Below, in pieces: positions 50,048 through 59,213 of a stretch of DNA of 64,000 bases. The notes below the pieces were generated by a model. That model searched no databases. It had not been told where the DNA came from and saw only the letters and a program-made list of their open reading frames with translations. The stretch covers positions 167,562-231,561 of the forward strand of contig NZ_BMZE01000002.1 in assembly GCF_014652635.1 (NCBI RefSeq), in the 5' to 3' direction. This DNA comes from Devosia pacifica. Lineage in GTDB: Bacteria; Pseudomonadota; Alphaproteobacteria; Rhizobiales; Devosiaceae. A program made the position numbers and the translations under genes. The first letter of the stretch is position 1. Each line of letters begins with the position of its first letter.

Positions 50048-51058
50048 TTAGCGATATCGGCGGAACACACTGGTTATGGTGGCGTCGCTGTGCTCGTTCG
50101 CCACCAAAAACGCCAACAGCAGGCGCGCCTTGGTAGCAGTCAGCGCGCCGGCAGGAATAAGTCCTCTTTGGCGCAGATCCTTTTCGGACCCCGCAAAGCC
50201 ATACGAGTTTTCAAACACCGGGCCTGCAGGCACACGCGACGTGAGGACGATCGGAATGCTGCCTGCGACCGCCTCAAGAGCAGGCAAAACCGCGGCAGGG
50301 ACGTGCCCAGCGCCCATTCCCTCTATCACCAGGCCAGCGTATCCGAGGTCTATCGCACATTGAATGAGGTCGCCGTCATCGCCCAATCCCAGCTTGATGA
50401 TGGCGATCCGCTTCAGTTCCGGCATCGGCCCCAGGGTTGGCAAACGGTCAGGACGCACCAGAATGCGAACCTGATTTTCAATGACTGCTCCGAGCGGGCC
50501 TGCCGAAGGGCTCGCAAAGGCCGAGGGCAAGGCTTTGTGGGATTTTTCGACAAAACGAGCGGCGTGAATTTCATCGTTGAGCACGACAAGGGTCCCGAGG
50601 CCCCGCGCCTCTTCGCTTGATGCGGTTGTGACTGCAGCGAGCAAGTTAGCAGGCCCGTCCGCGCCGGCAGCACTAGCGCCGCGCATCGCGCCGGTGACGA
50701 CCAAGGGGATTTCGCCGTGGTACGCAAGCTCGAAGAGGAACGCAGTCTCGTCGATTGTGTCCGTCCCCTGAACAATGACAATGCCATCGGCGCCCTCTTC
50801 AAGGACGGCCGCGATGCGTTGCGATACAGCCCGTATATTGTCAAAGCTCAACGACGACCCGGGCACCAGGAACGGCGTCTCGACCGTCAGATCGGCAATG
50901 TCCGCAAGCGACGGAACACTTGCAATCAGATCATCACCGCTGAGGGTAGGCACAAACCCGCCCTGCGGCTCCGGCATCATGGTGATTGTGCCGCCAAGAA
51001 CGATGATATGAACGCGTGGCAGTGCTTTGGACGTCAAGATGCGATTCTCTATTGGCAT
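50048..51058 (-). CDS. Asparaginase/glutaminase family amidase
   Basis: 336 residues from the ATG at 51058; an open frame reaching back to 51349 overlaps the hydrolase gene and is not used. Both catalytic threonine sites of type I/II asparaginases are present: IIVLGGTITMMPEPQGG and IVIVQGTDTIDETAFLFE. TGAMRGASAAGADGPANLL and LKLGLGDDG follow. It hydrolyses a side-chain amide such as asparagine or a related compound, in the cytoplasm. Its neighbours, an arylformamidase-like hydrolase and a PuuE-fold hydrolase, suggest part of an amide or imide catabolic path. Confidence 0.88.
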   Translation of the reverse strand: MPIENRILTSKALPRVHIIVLGGTITMMPEPQGGFVPTLSGDDLIASVPSLADIADLTVETPFLVPGSSLSFDNIRAVSQRIAAVLEEGADGIVIVQGTDTIDETAFLFELAYHGEIPLVVTGAMRGASAAGADGPANLLAAVTTASSEEARGLGTLVVLNDEIHAARFVEKSHKALPSAFASPSAGPLGAVIENQVRILVRPDRLPTLGPMPELKRIAIIKLGLGDDGDLIQCAIDLGYAGLVIEGMGAGHVPAAVLPALEAVAGSIPIVLTSRVPAGPVFENSYGFAGSEKDLRQRGLIPAGALTATKARLLLAFLVANEHSDATITSVFRRYR

Positions 51059-51071
51059 AAGGGGTAATTCG

Positions 51072-51935
51072 TCAGGTGTCCCGGGCGAGCCGGATGACTT
51101 GATCTGACAGCATGCCGCCCGGTTGAGCCAGCTGTTCGAGGATCGAAAAGTGATCTTCGTCGCTGAGCGGCAAAGCGCGCCCTGTGTTCTTGGCCTGTTG
51201 CCACGCGCGCGCATATTCTTGCGACTGGCGCTGCAGCTCGGGCAACTCGCCGGTGCCGTAGGCAACCACCAATGGTTTTGCCGAGCGTGTGATGGTGTGG
51301 ATCGGGCTGAGCGCTTCGACATCGGCTTCAGTGAGGCCGAGCTTGTCATTCAGCCCTCCCAGCCGGATTGGCTCGAGATCGAAAATTCCCGAAATCGCCA
51401 GACCTGCATCGACCGCGGGAAAAGACAGCGCAGTGGCCGCCAGATGACCGCCGGCCGACCAGCCGGAAACAACAAGCCGGTTCTTGGCTACGCCGAAATT
51501 CGCGCCCTTGGTCCGCAACAAGTCGAGCGCCGTCGCGACCTCGTCCTTGATCTGGGTGAGACGCGCTTTCGGGGCCAGGGTGTAACCGATGACTGCGACG
51601 TCAATGCCTGCGGCCAGCACGCCTTCGGCCATGCAGGAGAACACCTCCTTGGAATTGCGCTGCCAGTAGCCGCCATGGATGAAGACCAGGAGCGGTGCGT
51701 TGGCGAGACCGCAGCGGAAAATGTCCACTTTGTTGCGCTCACCCGGACCATACGCCAGATCAATCAGCTCTGGCATGCGCGCACGCAGCGCTGCACTTCG
51801 TCTCGTCCAGTCTGCAATGAAGTTGCCGCTGGCGGCTACGGCGCCGGTGTTGTCGTAGGCGATGTCGAGTTCGGGTCGCCCCATTCCCCGCCAAAGCGCA
51901 GCCTTCGTCGGTTGCGCCATGTCTAGCTTTGTCAC
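51072..51935 (-). CDS. Alpha/beta hydrolase, arylformamidase/carboxylesterase type
   Basis: 287 residues. Oxyanion-hole motif FIHGGYWQ, nucleophile elbow VSGWSAGGHLAAT, later Asp region (LSPIHTITRSAKPLVVAYGT) and His in EDHFSILEQL. HGGYWQ with GxSAGG is typical of bacterial kynurenine-formamidase-like enzymes, which cleave N-formyl or ester bonds. It overlaps the transporter ATPase gene by four bases (ATGA), so the imported compound is probably its substrate or precursor. Confidence 0.85.
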   Translation of the reverse strand: MTKLDMAQPTKAALWRGMGRPELDIAYDNTGAVAASGNFIADWTRRSAALRARMPELIDLAYGPGERNKVDIFRCGLANAPLLVFIHGGYWQRNSKEVFSCMAEGVLAAGIDVAVIGYTLAPKARLTQIKDEVATALDLLRTKGANFGVAKNRLVVSGWSAGGHLAATALSFPAVDAGLAISGIFDLEPIRLGGLNDKLGLTEADVEALSPIHTITRSAKPLVVAYGTGELPELQRQSQEYARAWQQAKNTGRALPLSDEDHFSILEQLAQPGGMLSDQVIRLARDT

Positions 51936-52711
51936 GCTGCCACCTTCGCATGATGGCTGTGCAGCTTGGTCGACAGCGAACGGCGCAATTCATTGAATTC
52001 GCCGCTAGAAACGTCCCGTGGCCGGGGCAGGTCAATTGCGATGTCGTTGTCGATCCGACCGGGGCCCGCGCTCATGACGATGACTCGCTTCGACAAAACG
52101 ATCGCTTCTTCGATCGAGTGCGTGACGAACAGAACCGTCAGCTTGGTGCGCTCCCACAAATCCAGCAACTCGTCCTGCAACCGCTCGCGCGTCATAGCAT
52201 CGAGCGCCCCGAAGGGCTCATCCATCAGCACCACCTCGGCCTCGTTGGCAAGCACGCGGGCAATCGCCACACGCTGCTTCATGCCGCCGGACAATTGGTG
52301 CGGATAGACATCGGCAAACCGTTTGAGACCGACGAGATCGACGAAATGATCGACCGTCTCCTTGATCTCGCGGCGCGGGCGTCCACGCGATGCCGGCCCG
52401 AACCCGATATTGTCGCGCACGGTCAGCCATGGAAACAGCCCATAATCCTGAAACACCATGCCGCGCGAGGGATCCGGCCCCTTGATTGGCTGGTTCCACA
52501 TCAACACTTCGCCGGTCGTGGCGGTCTCGAACCCGGCGACGATCCGCAGCAGCGTGGACTTGCCGCAGCCCGATGCGCCGATCAGGCACACGAACTCGCC
52601 TTTATAGATTTCGAGGTTCGCATCATGCAGCGCCTCGATGCGCTGGCCCTGCATCTCGAATGTCTTGCCGACATTATTCAGCGTCAGGATCGGCGGAGTT
52701 GGTTCAGACAT
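51932..52711 (-). CDS. ABC transporter ATPase, nitrate/taurine/pyrimidine type
   Basis: 259 residues. Walker A GASGCGKST, Q-loop FQDYGLFPWLT, signature LSGGMKQRVAIARVL, Walker B VVLMDEPFGALD, H-loop FVTHSIEEAI: complete, with the SsuB/TauB/NrtD pattern. It overlaps the permease gene by 8 bases and the hydrolase by four. It powers uptake of a small organic nitrogen or sulfur compound. Confidence 0.93.
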   Translation of the reverse strand: MSEPTPPILTLNNVGKTFEMQGQRIEALHDANLEIYKGEFVCLIGASGCGKSTLLRIVAGFETATTGEVLMWNQPIKGPDPSRGMVFQDYGLFPWLTVRDNIGFGPASRGRPRREIKETVDHFVDLVGLKRFADVYPHQLSGGMKQRVAIARVLANEAEVVLMDEPFGALDAMTRERLQDELLDLWERTKLTVLFVTHSIEEAIVLSKRVIVMSAGPGRIDNDIAIDLPRPRDVSSGEFNELRRSLSTKLHSHHAKVAA

Positions 52712-53555
52712 GGTTGGGGCTCCAGGACAGTAGCTTCCGCCCGATCATCAGGACGATCCGGTCGGAAATGAAACCTGCAACGCCGATCGCGATCATGCCG
52801 CAAATGACGATCTCGGTGCGGGAGAGCTGGCGCGCTTCCATGATGATCGCGCCGAGCCCGGTCGGCACGCCGGTCATTTCGCCGATGACAATGATCATCC
52901 ACGCAAAGCCGAGACCGAGGCGCAGACCGGTAAAAATCGCAGGCAGGGCAGCCGGCAGCACTACCTTGGTGAACTGCGCCGATGGCGAACAGCCCAGCAT
53001 GCTGGCGGCTTCGAACAGGCGCGGCTCAACCGAGCGCACCCCAAACACGGTATTGATCAGGATTGGATAAAAGGCGCCCAAGAACACCAGAAAGACTGCG
53101 GAGGTCGGGCCGATGCCGAAGATGATCATCGCAAGCGGCAGCCACGCGGTAACCGGAATCGGCCGCATGATCTGCAGCAATGGATCGAATGTCTGGCGTA
53201 CCAGCGGGACGCGTCCGATCATCAGGCCGAGCGGCAAGGCCGCAACAACGGCGAGGAAGAATCCCCCATAGACCCGGGATACCGATGCGATCACATGGGT
53301 CAGCAGCGTGCCGCTGAAGAAATCGTTGCGGATACCGCCAACCGCGAGGTCCCAGAAGGCCAGCGCCACCTGGTGGGGCGGTGGAATGAGGCTATAGGCC
53401 TGCCATGACGTTGCGAAGTGCCATCCGATCAGCAGCAAGATCGGCAACACCAGCGCCAGAAGCGGTTGTTTGAGCCGCGTCCCATCGAAGGCGAACTGCC
53501 TTCGATGGGCCTTTGCGGCGGTCGGGTTTTGGGTCCGTTCAGCCGCAATACTCAT
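52704..53555 (-). CDS. ABC transporter permease, nitrate/taurine/pyrimidine type
   Basis: 283 residues with six helices and the BPD signature EAASMLGCSPSAQFTKVVLP. SsuC/TauC-like. It overlaps the ATPase gene and begins four bases after the binding-protein stop. Confidence 0.92.
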   Translation of the reverse strand: MSIAAERTQNPTAAKAHRRQFAFDGTRLKQPLLALVLPILLLIGWHFATSWQAYSLIPPPHQVALAFWDLAVGGIRNDFFSGTLLTHVIASVSRVYGGFFLAVVAALPLGLMIGRVPLVRQTFDPLLQIMRPIPVTAWLPLAMIIFGIGPTSAVFLVFLGAFYPILINTVFGVRSVEPRLFEAASMLGCSPSAQFTKVVLPAALPAIFTGLRLGLGFAWMIIVIGEMTGVPTGLGAIIMEARQLSRTEIVICGMIAIGVAGFISDRIVLMIGRKLLSWSPNHV

Positions 53556-53559
53556 TGGC

Positions 53560-54522
53560 CTAGACCTTTTGATTCAGCTCTTCGACAAAGCTGGTCGCGA
53601 ACAGCTTGTCGAAATCGGGAAGAGCCTGGATCTGGTTCAGTTCGAGCATTTGCTCGGCGTAGGTCTTGGACTGCTCCAGCTCGGTTTCCCCGAAGTACCA
53701 GGTCAGCTCAACGTTCGGCACGGAGAGTTCGATCGCATCGCGCTGCTGGCCAAGCTTCATGACCGCCATTTCGGCCATCTCGTCGGGGTTGGCCATGGCG
53801 TATTCTGTAGCCTGACGGTGGATATCGAGAATGACGCTGACCAGTTCCGGACGCTCGGTCAGCGTGTCCTGATGAGCGCCGAAGATCATGTTGAGCGCGC
53901 CCATGGCCGTGCCATAGGGGTATTCCACAATCTTGCCGACGCCGGTGGCGAGGCTCACGCCGGGGGCCGGCTCGGCACCGACATAGGCGTCGACGTCGCC
54001 CCGTGCGAGCGCAAGGTGCATTTCGCTGAACGAGATACGGATGGGGGTGATGTCGGCGACCGACATGCCTTCCATGCGCAGGCGCTCGAGAATGAAGACC
54101 TCTTGCGTTGAGCCGGGCCAGATAGCGACCTTCTTGCCCTTCAAGTCGGCAATCGTGTTGATGTCGCTATCAGCGCCGGACACGACGCCCATGCCCTTGT
54201 TGCAGGCGCCACCGATCACGGCAATCGGCTCGCCGGCTGCGGCGCCGAGCGTTGCGGCCGCAATGCCGAACATGCCGAAATCGACGGATTTGGTGACGAC
54301 GGCGTTCTTTCCCTCGGTCGGGCTCTCGAACGGGATGACTTCGACCCTGTATCCTTCTGGAGTGAACTGCTCATAAAAGTGCGGCGCAATGGAGTGGATC
54401 AGCTTGAGCGCGCCCATGCGGATGACCGTCTCGGACTGAGCCTTTACGAAAGGCATCGGCAAGACTGTCGCGGCGGCTGCCGTTGCGGCGGATGTAGCGA
54501 GGAATTTGCGTCTGTTCATCAT
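53560..54522 (-). CDS. ABC transporter solute-binding protein (NMT1/THI5-like)
   Basis: 320 residues with AGGAG ahead of tandem ATGs. The signal peptide has a twin arginine (NRRKFLATSAATAAAATVLP), so export may be by Tat. Mature features: VIRMGALKLIHSIAPHFYE, FGMFGIAAATLGAAAGEP, DLKGKKVAIWPGS and GDVDAYVGAEPAPGVS, as in ThiY/SsuA-type proteins. It is the first gene of a six-gene operon that ends with three hydrolases; a LysR gene with a clear box lies upstream. Confidence 0.9.
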   Translation of the reverse strand: MMNRRKFLATSAATAAAATVLPMPFVKAQSETVIRMGALKLIHSIAPHFYEQFTPEGYRVEVIPFESPTEGKNAVVTKSVDFGMFGIAAATLGAAAGEPIAVIGGACNKGMGVVSGADSDINTIADLKGKKVAIWPGSTQEVFILERLRMEGMSVADITPIRISFSEMHLALARGDVDAYVGAEPAPGVSLATGVGKIVEYPYGTAMGALNMIFGAHQDTLTERPELVSVILDIHRQATEYAMANPDEMAEMAVMKLGQQRDAIELSVPNVELTWYFGETELEQSKTYAEQMLELNQIQALPDFDKLFATSFVEELNQKV

Positions 54523-54666
54523 GGCCCGTTCTCCTGAGCGGCTATGGTGGAAGCGTCTCCGGGCGGCTCATGCGGCGGTGCTGGTCAACAACTCGCGGCC
54601 ATCGCGCTCCGATACAGAGAGCGTAGCGGCTAGAGCGTTGCCGTCTATTGCTTGTTTTTGATCGCC

Positions 54667-54687
54667 GTGTTGCAATATGAGCAACAC
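54667..54687. promoter_or_regulatory. LysR box (T-N11-A) between LysR gene and the ABC operon
   Basis: GTGTTGC (54667-54673), seven bases, GCAACAC (54681-54687): perfect 7-bp arms that contain T-N11-A (54671 to 54683). It ends 18 bases before the LysR start and lies ~145 bases from the divergent binding-protein start. Confidence 0.75.
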
Positions 54688-54705
54688 CACCGAGGGTTCA
54701 TCGCG

Positions 54706-55614
54706 ATGAAACACCTTAAGACCTTGCGCTGCATCGAGGATGTCGCCAGTAGCGGGTCGATCAGAAAAAGCGCCGAGCAGCTTTCGCTCACCGCCTCGGC
54801 GCTGACGCGAAAAATCCAGGACTTCGAGACGGAGCTGGGTACACCGATCTTCGAGCGGATGCCGCAGGGCATGCGGCTTAACGCGGCAGGAGAACTCGTC
54901 CTGCGCCACATCAGGGCGCAATTATCCGACTTCGAGCGTTTGCGCTCGCAGATCGCCGACCTCTCAGGGGTCAGGCGTGGCCACGTTACCGTTGCCGTCA
55001 GCCAGGCGTTTGCGCACGGCCTAATCCCCAAAGAGATCGCAAGCTACCGGGCGCGGCATCCGCTTGTGTCGTTTTCGGTTCTCGTGCGTGACCACGTCCA
55101 TGCCGTTCGAGCGGTCGCGGCATTCGAGGCGGATGTCGCGCTGGTGATCACGCCACCGCCGGCACCCGAATTTGAGCCGCTGCTTGTTATTCACCAGCCT
55201 TTGTGCGCGCTGATGAGCAAGGATCATCCGCTGGCGAAGGCAGAAACCGTACGCTTTCGGGATTGTCTGCAGTACCCCATAGCAATGCCTGGCCCCTCGC
55301 TTGCCATCAGGCACCACTTGCAAAGTGCTCTCGTGCGCGCCTCACTTCCGGTCAACACGGTAGTAGAATCGGATTCATTCGAAGTGCTGCGCAGCTATAC
55401 CGGCGGCGAGCAGGTGATTTCTTTCCAGATTCGAGCCGGCATCCCTCAAGACAACAGCAATCTGGTCGCACGCGAGATCGACCACCGCGACATGCCACCG
55501 ACGCAGCTCGTGCTCGGCCAGTTGCGCGGACGGTCACTTTCAGTCGCGGCATCCAAATTCGTTGATCAGATCTCGGGTAGTCTACACAGCCAATATGGCG
55601 TCAGGAGCGCGTGA
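54706..55614 (+). CDS. LysR family regulator
   Basis: 302 residues from the ATG at 54706 (GAGGG upstream); starting at the earlier ATG (54652) would run through the LysR box. HTH RCIEDVASSGSIRKSAEQLS-TASALTRKIQDFE, then LFERMP-type GTPIFERMPQGMRLN. The sensor domain begins VTVAVSQAF. It is divergent from the nitrate/taurine-type ABC operon and probably controls it together with the three downstream hydrolases. Confidence 0.92.
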   Translation: MKHLKTLRCIEDVASSGSIRKSAEQLSLTASALTRKIQDFETELGTPIFERMPQGMRLNAAGELVLRHIRAQLSDFERLRSQIADLSGVRRGHVTVAVSQAFAHGLIPKEIASYRARHPLVSFSVLVRDHVHAVRAVAAFEADVALVITPPPAPEFEPLLVIHQPLCALMSKDHPLAKAETVRFRDCLQYPIAMPGPSLAIRHHLQSALVRASLPVNTVVESDSFEVLRSYTGGEQVISFQIRAGIPQDNSNLVAREIDHRDMPPTQLVLGQLRGRSLSVAASKFVDQISGSLHSQYGVRSA

Positions 55615-55663
55615 TCCGGCGATAAAGTGACAGGCTTTGCGGGGCGCCTCATACGAGGTCTTC

Positions 55664-56899
55664 TCACCGCTCAAGCGTCGCCGCGGGCAATGTGTTCATG
55701 GCAATCCAGTAGTGGAATGCACTCCACACGCCAATCAGCTGAACACTGACGATGGACCAACCAAGCGCCCGGTCTCCGGATGCAGCGAAAACCGTGTCGC
55801 TCAACACTCCAATTAGCGTTGGCCCCACACCCACGCCCACAACGGAAAAGGCGAACATGAATATCGCTGTTGCCATTGGGCGCATCGCCGGGTCCACCCG
55901 TCCATGCAGGAAGGCGAAGGTCGGCCCCCAGAATACGCTGGCCAATCCGATGGGCACCAGTAGACACAATAGTGCGGGAACGGTTGGCTCGATAATGGCG
56001 AAGGCGGCAGAAAAGGGCTTTCCAATCAAAATTGCCGCAACGACCATGCCCAAACGGAAGCGTGGGTTTTTCTGGCCAAATCTGTCCGCGAGTTGGCCGC
56101 TTGCCCAGGTGACAGCCCCGCCCAGAATTCCAGCGCTCAATGCGAGAAAGACGCCGGTCTGAATGAGCGACAGGCCGTGGGTCCGGATCATGAATGGGGC
56201 GTTCCAGGTAAGGCCGGCATGTGTCAGGACGGACGCGAGTGAAACCCCGATCAGGGCGTGGCGCAGCCCACGATCCCGCCAGATGGCATGCCAGGTTTGG
56301 AGGAAAAGGCTACCTTCCTGAACCCGCGCATCATGGTCGCGCTGCGGCTCACGAACAAAGACAAACAGGACCATCGAAAGGATGAGGCCTGGCACGCCGG
56401 CAATCAGAAAGGCTCCTCTCCATCCCAGAAGCTCGCCGGCAATGCCGCCGACCAGAAAGGCCAGCAGAACCCCGAGATTGGCACCCACGACAAAGCTCGC
56501 CATGGCCGAGGTGCGCCGCTCGGCAGGATAAAGATCAGAAATGATGGAATGGGCCGGCACGACCGCTCCGGACTCCCCGATCCCAACGCCGAAACGCGCC
56601 AGCATGAGTTGCCAGAAATTCTGTGCCGCTGCGACGGACAGCGTCAGAAGGCTCCACACAGCCGTCGTTAAGCCGATGATGTTGCGACGGCTTCCATGCG
56701 CGGACAGCTTGGCGATAGGGAAACCGAACAGGGCGTAAACGACAATCAACACGCCGCCCGACAGCAGGCCGAGTTGGGTGTTGTTCAGGCCGAACTCCTG
56801 CGAAATATCATCCAGCAGAATAGACAAGATCGTCCGGTCCATCTGGTTGACGGCGAGGATGGCGATCAGGATCAAGAGGACGGCGCGCGGGTTATTCAT
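55664..56899 (-). CDS. MFS permease
   Basis: 411 residues, 12 predicted helices. Conserved MFS loops: NQMDRTILSILLDDISQEFG after helix 1 (as in the spinster/ACS groups), SDLYPAERRTSAM and GQLADRFGQKN. The substrate may be an organic acid or drug-like molecule and cannot be set from sequence. It is convergent with the LysR gene. Confidence 0.87.
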   Translation of the reverse strand: MNNPRAVLLILIAILAVNQMDRTILSILLDDISQEFGLNNTQLGLLSGGVLIVVYALFGFPIAKLSAHGSRRNIIGLTTAVWSLLTLSVAAAQNFWQLMLARFGVGIGESGAVVPAHSIISDLYPAERRTSAMASFVVGANLGVLLAFLVGGIAGELLGWRGAFLIAGVPGLILSMVLFVFVREPQRDHDARVQEGSLFLQTWHAIWRDRGLRHALIGVSLASVLTHAGLTWNAPFMIRTHGLSLIQTGVFLALSAGILGGAVTWASGQLADRFGQKNPRFRLGMVVAAILIGKPFSAAFAIIEPTVPALLCLLVPIGLASVFWGPTFAFLHGRVDPAMRPMATAIFMFAFSVVGVGVGPTLIGVLSDTVFAASGDRALGWSIVSVQLIGVWSAFHYWIAMNTLPAATLER

Positions 56900-56980
56900 G
56901 TGGTTTGCCCAATTTCGAGAACACGAGCAGAACCCGCCGTCTCACTTTTTCCGCCAACCGCGTTCAGATCAACCCGCGCG

Positions 56981-57009
56981 CAAAAAGCGCCCCGCAGTCT
57001 GGGGCGCTT
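56981..57009 (-). terminator. Rho-independent terminator of the gene at 57049
   Basis: On the minus strand AAGCGCCCC, loop AGACTGC, GGGGCGCTT then TTTG: a 9-bp GC-rich stem with a short T-run, 40 bases after the stop of the membrane-protein gene. Confidence 0.75.
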
Positions 57010-57048
57010 CGCACCTAATTGGGTCCGCAAAGGACGCTTGTTGCAGCG

Positions 57049-57708
57049 TCAGGCTTTCTGGGTCAGCAGCGCGATCCCGACCCAAACGAACCAGGCAATG
57101 TAGCCAAGTCCGAACACGGCACCGGCGGTATTATTGAGTGCCGGGATCAGGGTCAACAGACCGGATGCGCCAATCACAAGGCTGAAGTAACCGAGGGGTT
57201 TCGGCATCCTTGCGGTCCGCAGCATGGCGATACCCGCAACGAGCGCCCAAACGCCGCCAGCGATCTCATTGCCGCCGCCAAGGCCGTTTTCAACGCCCGA
57301 GAAAATCTGCCACATCAGCACGGCGCCTTCGGGGTCAGACGCATATTGTGCAGCGACGACTTCCTTGCCGACATTCGCTACCATACCTGCGCCGACCACC
57401 AGAGTTGCCCAGAGCGCACCGAAGACCTGGGTGAGGGTGGCGAGCGTTGGCGCATGTGGCTTGAAGATATCTGCGAGCGCGACAGCCAGCAGAGCAACCA
57501 GAAAGCCGTTCACCACATAGATGACAGTGTACCAGCTGGTCATAAGCGCCTGCTCACTGATCACGAAATCCACGACTGCTGCGGGATCGGCATCCGCTAT
57601 GCCGTACCCGGATCCGGCTAAAACTGTGAGGAGGAGGATGAAACCGAAAATATAAGTGGCGGCTGCACCAAATCCGGCTATGGCGCCCCATTTTTGAAGA
57701 GAGAACAT
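57049..57708 (-). CDS. DUF4386-like multi-pass membrane protein
   Basis: 219 residues from the ATG at 57708, with AAAGG 8-9 bases upstream (GTG at 57717 possible). Six or so hydrophobic helices; the middle QIFSGVENGLGGGNEIAGGV and the last helices resemble DUF4386 proteins. It is divergent from an AraC regulator and similar in type to the protein at 62049. Function unknown. Confidence 0.75.
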   Translation of the reverse strand: MFSLQKWGAIAGFGAAATYIFGFILLLTVLAGSGYGIADADPAAVVDFVISEQALMTSWYTVIYVVNGFLVALLAVALADIFKPHAPTLATLTQVFGALWATLVVGAGMVANVGKEVVAAQYASDPEGAVLMWQIFSGVENGLGGGNEIAGGVWALVAGIAMLRTARMPKPLGYFSLVIGASGLLTLIPALNNTAGAVFGLGYIAWFVWVGIALLTQKA

Positions 57709-57869
57709 GTCTGTCACCTTTCTGTTTCAGGAGCGGCGAGATCGCTGTCCCCGTGTTGGAATGGTGTGTGTCTAGGCGACGGCTCTCCAGATGAGCATGA
57801 CCGTTGGTTTCAACTTGTTGGCCTTGGGCGTCATGTTGACTAAGGTCCTGCCAAAACGAGGATGGTCAG

Positions 57870-58901
57870 GTGAAACGCGCAACAGTCGCCGCAGGATTGG
57901 TCCGCTCGCTCGCCGAATTTGCGGCACGTTCGGGATTGCACCAGACGGACATCCTTCGAGAGGTCGGACTGAGCGAGACTGACCTTGGCGATCAAGACGG
58001 CCGCATCGCCTTCGACACCTATCTCAGACTGATCGATGTGCTTATCGCGCAGACTGGCGAACCAGCTTTGTTGGCGAAGCACGCGGTTGAGACCCAACTC
58101 GAGAAGATCAGCGTCGTCGGGTTGATCGTTGGCTCCGCCGCCTCGCTGCCTGATGCAATGCAGCAGCTGAACCGCTATTCCACACTCATGGTGGATATCG
58201 ACATTATGGAAAGTGGCCCGCGGTTCAGCGTGTCGCAGGAAGCCAGTGAAGTCTGGATCATCGACAACCGGCCCAATCCAAACCAAAGCCCGGCATTGAC
58301 CGAGGCCGCTTTTGGACGGTTCATCGGCGAGTTCAGACGCAATCTTCCCGAACATCCGTTTGCGGTGCGGATTGAAATGACCCATGCCAAACCGGCACAT
58401 GCGGACCAGTTGGAGCAATTGCTGCAATGTCCCATCACTTTTGGATGCACACGCAACGCGATGCAGATCGCACCGGAATGGCTTCTGCGCCCTTTCGAAA
58501 ACACGTCTCGCTACGTGTTCGGCATTTTTGCCGATAAGGCGGATGCGCTGCTCAAGAACCTGGAAAAAGACGAGAGCATCCGTGCACGTGTCGAAGCTGG
58601 GCTGATGCCCGGACTTCACAAGGGCGAGGCCTCGATTGACGCCATCGCTTCCGAACTCGGCATGAGCCGGGCAACACTTTATCGCCGCCTCAAGCAGGAA
58701 GGCACGACCTTTGCCGAGGTCGCCGATGAACTGCGATGCCGCATGGCATCTGACTATCTGTCTGCCCGCAAGGTCTCTGTCAATGAAGCGGCTTATCTCG
58801 TGGGGTTTTCGGAGGCGTCCTCGTTTGTCCGCGCCTTCCGTCGCTGGACCGGTCAGACCCCGGCCGAGTATCGCGATCAATTGCTTACGGCTTCAGCCTG
58901 A
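57870..58901 (+). CDS. AraC family regulator, OruR-like
   Basis: 343 residues from a GTG at 57870, with AGGA upstream. The N-terminal ~200 residues are the Arabinose_bd-type sensor (LAEFAARSGLHQTDILREVG, then LIVGSAASLPDAMQQLNRYS). The C-terminal AraC double HTH has IDAIASELGMSRATLYRRLK and VNEAAYLVGFSEASSFVRAF. It is divergent from the DUF4386-like gene, its probable target. Confidence 0.9.
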   Translation: MKRATVAAGLVRSLAEFAARSGLHQTDILREVGLSETDLGDQDGRIAFDTYLRLIDVLIAQTGEPALLAKHAVETQLEKISVVGLIVGSAASLPDAMQQLNRYSTLMVDIDIMESGPRFSVSQEASEVWIIDNRPNPNQSPALTEAAFGRFIGEFRRNLPEHPFAVRIEMTHAKPAHADQLEQLLQCPITFGCTRNAMQIAPEWLLRPFENTSRYVFGIFADKADALLKNLEKDESIRARVEAGLMPGLHKGEASIDAIASELGMSRATLYRRLKQEGTTFAEVADELRCRMASDYLSARKVSVNEAAYLVGFSEASSFVRAFRRWTGQTPAEYRDQLLTASA

Positions 58902-59213
58902 AAGACCAGGGCCCGGCTCTATGTGTCCCAGCGACCGCAGCAACCTGACCGTGCTCACCTCCTGGGTGAACCACTCCACACACCGTTCACCGTCCGATCT
59001 GGCTCACCCCCATCGTGAGCTCAACACCTCGCGCGGGGTAGGGATGGTGTTCGACTTTCTGGCGGAGGGGCAGACGAGTGCGTGAGTTGGTTTTATCGCC
59101 TTAGAGGTCGGTATCGGTCACCGCCAGAACAGATCTGCCGAACCACAAGGTCGACCATGGGCGACCAACATGATACCGCTGTTGTTGGCGTACGTGTCCG
59201 CCTCTGATCGAGC
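58902..59213. other. 312-bp intergenic region between the two AraC genes
   Basis: No convincing gene. A 54-codon frame runs from an ATG at 58921 to TGA at 59083 but lacks a ribosome site and any recognisable motif. No inverted repeats of note. Confidence 0.4.

Noticed and set aside
51123-51926. A 267-codon plus-strand frame opposite the alpha/beta hydrolase
   Set aside because: Antisense shadow; the minus strand has HGGYWQ and GWSAGG catalytic motifs and is coupled to the ABC operon.
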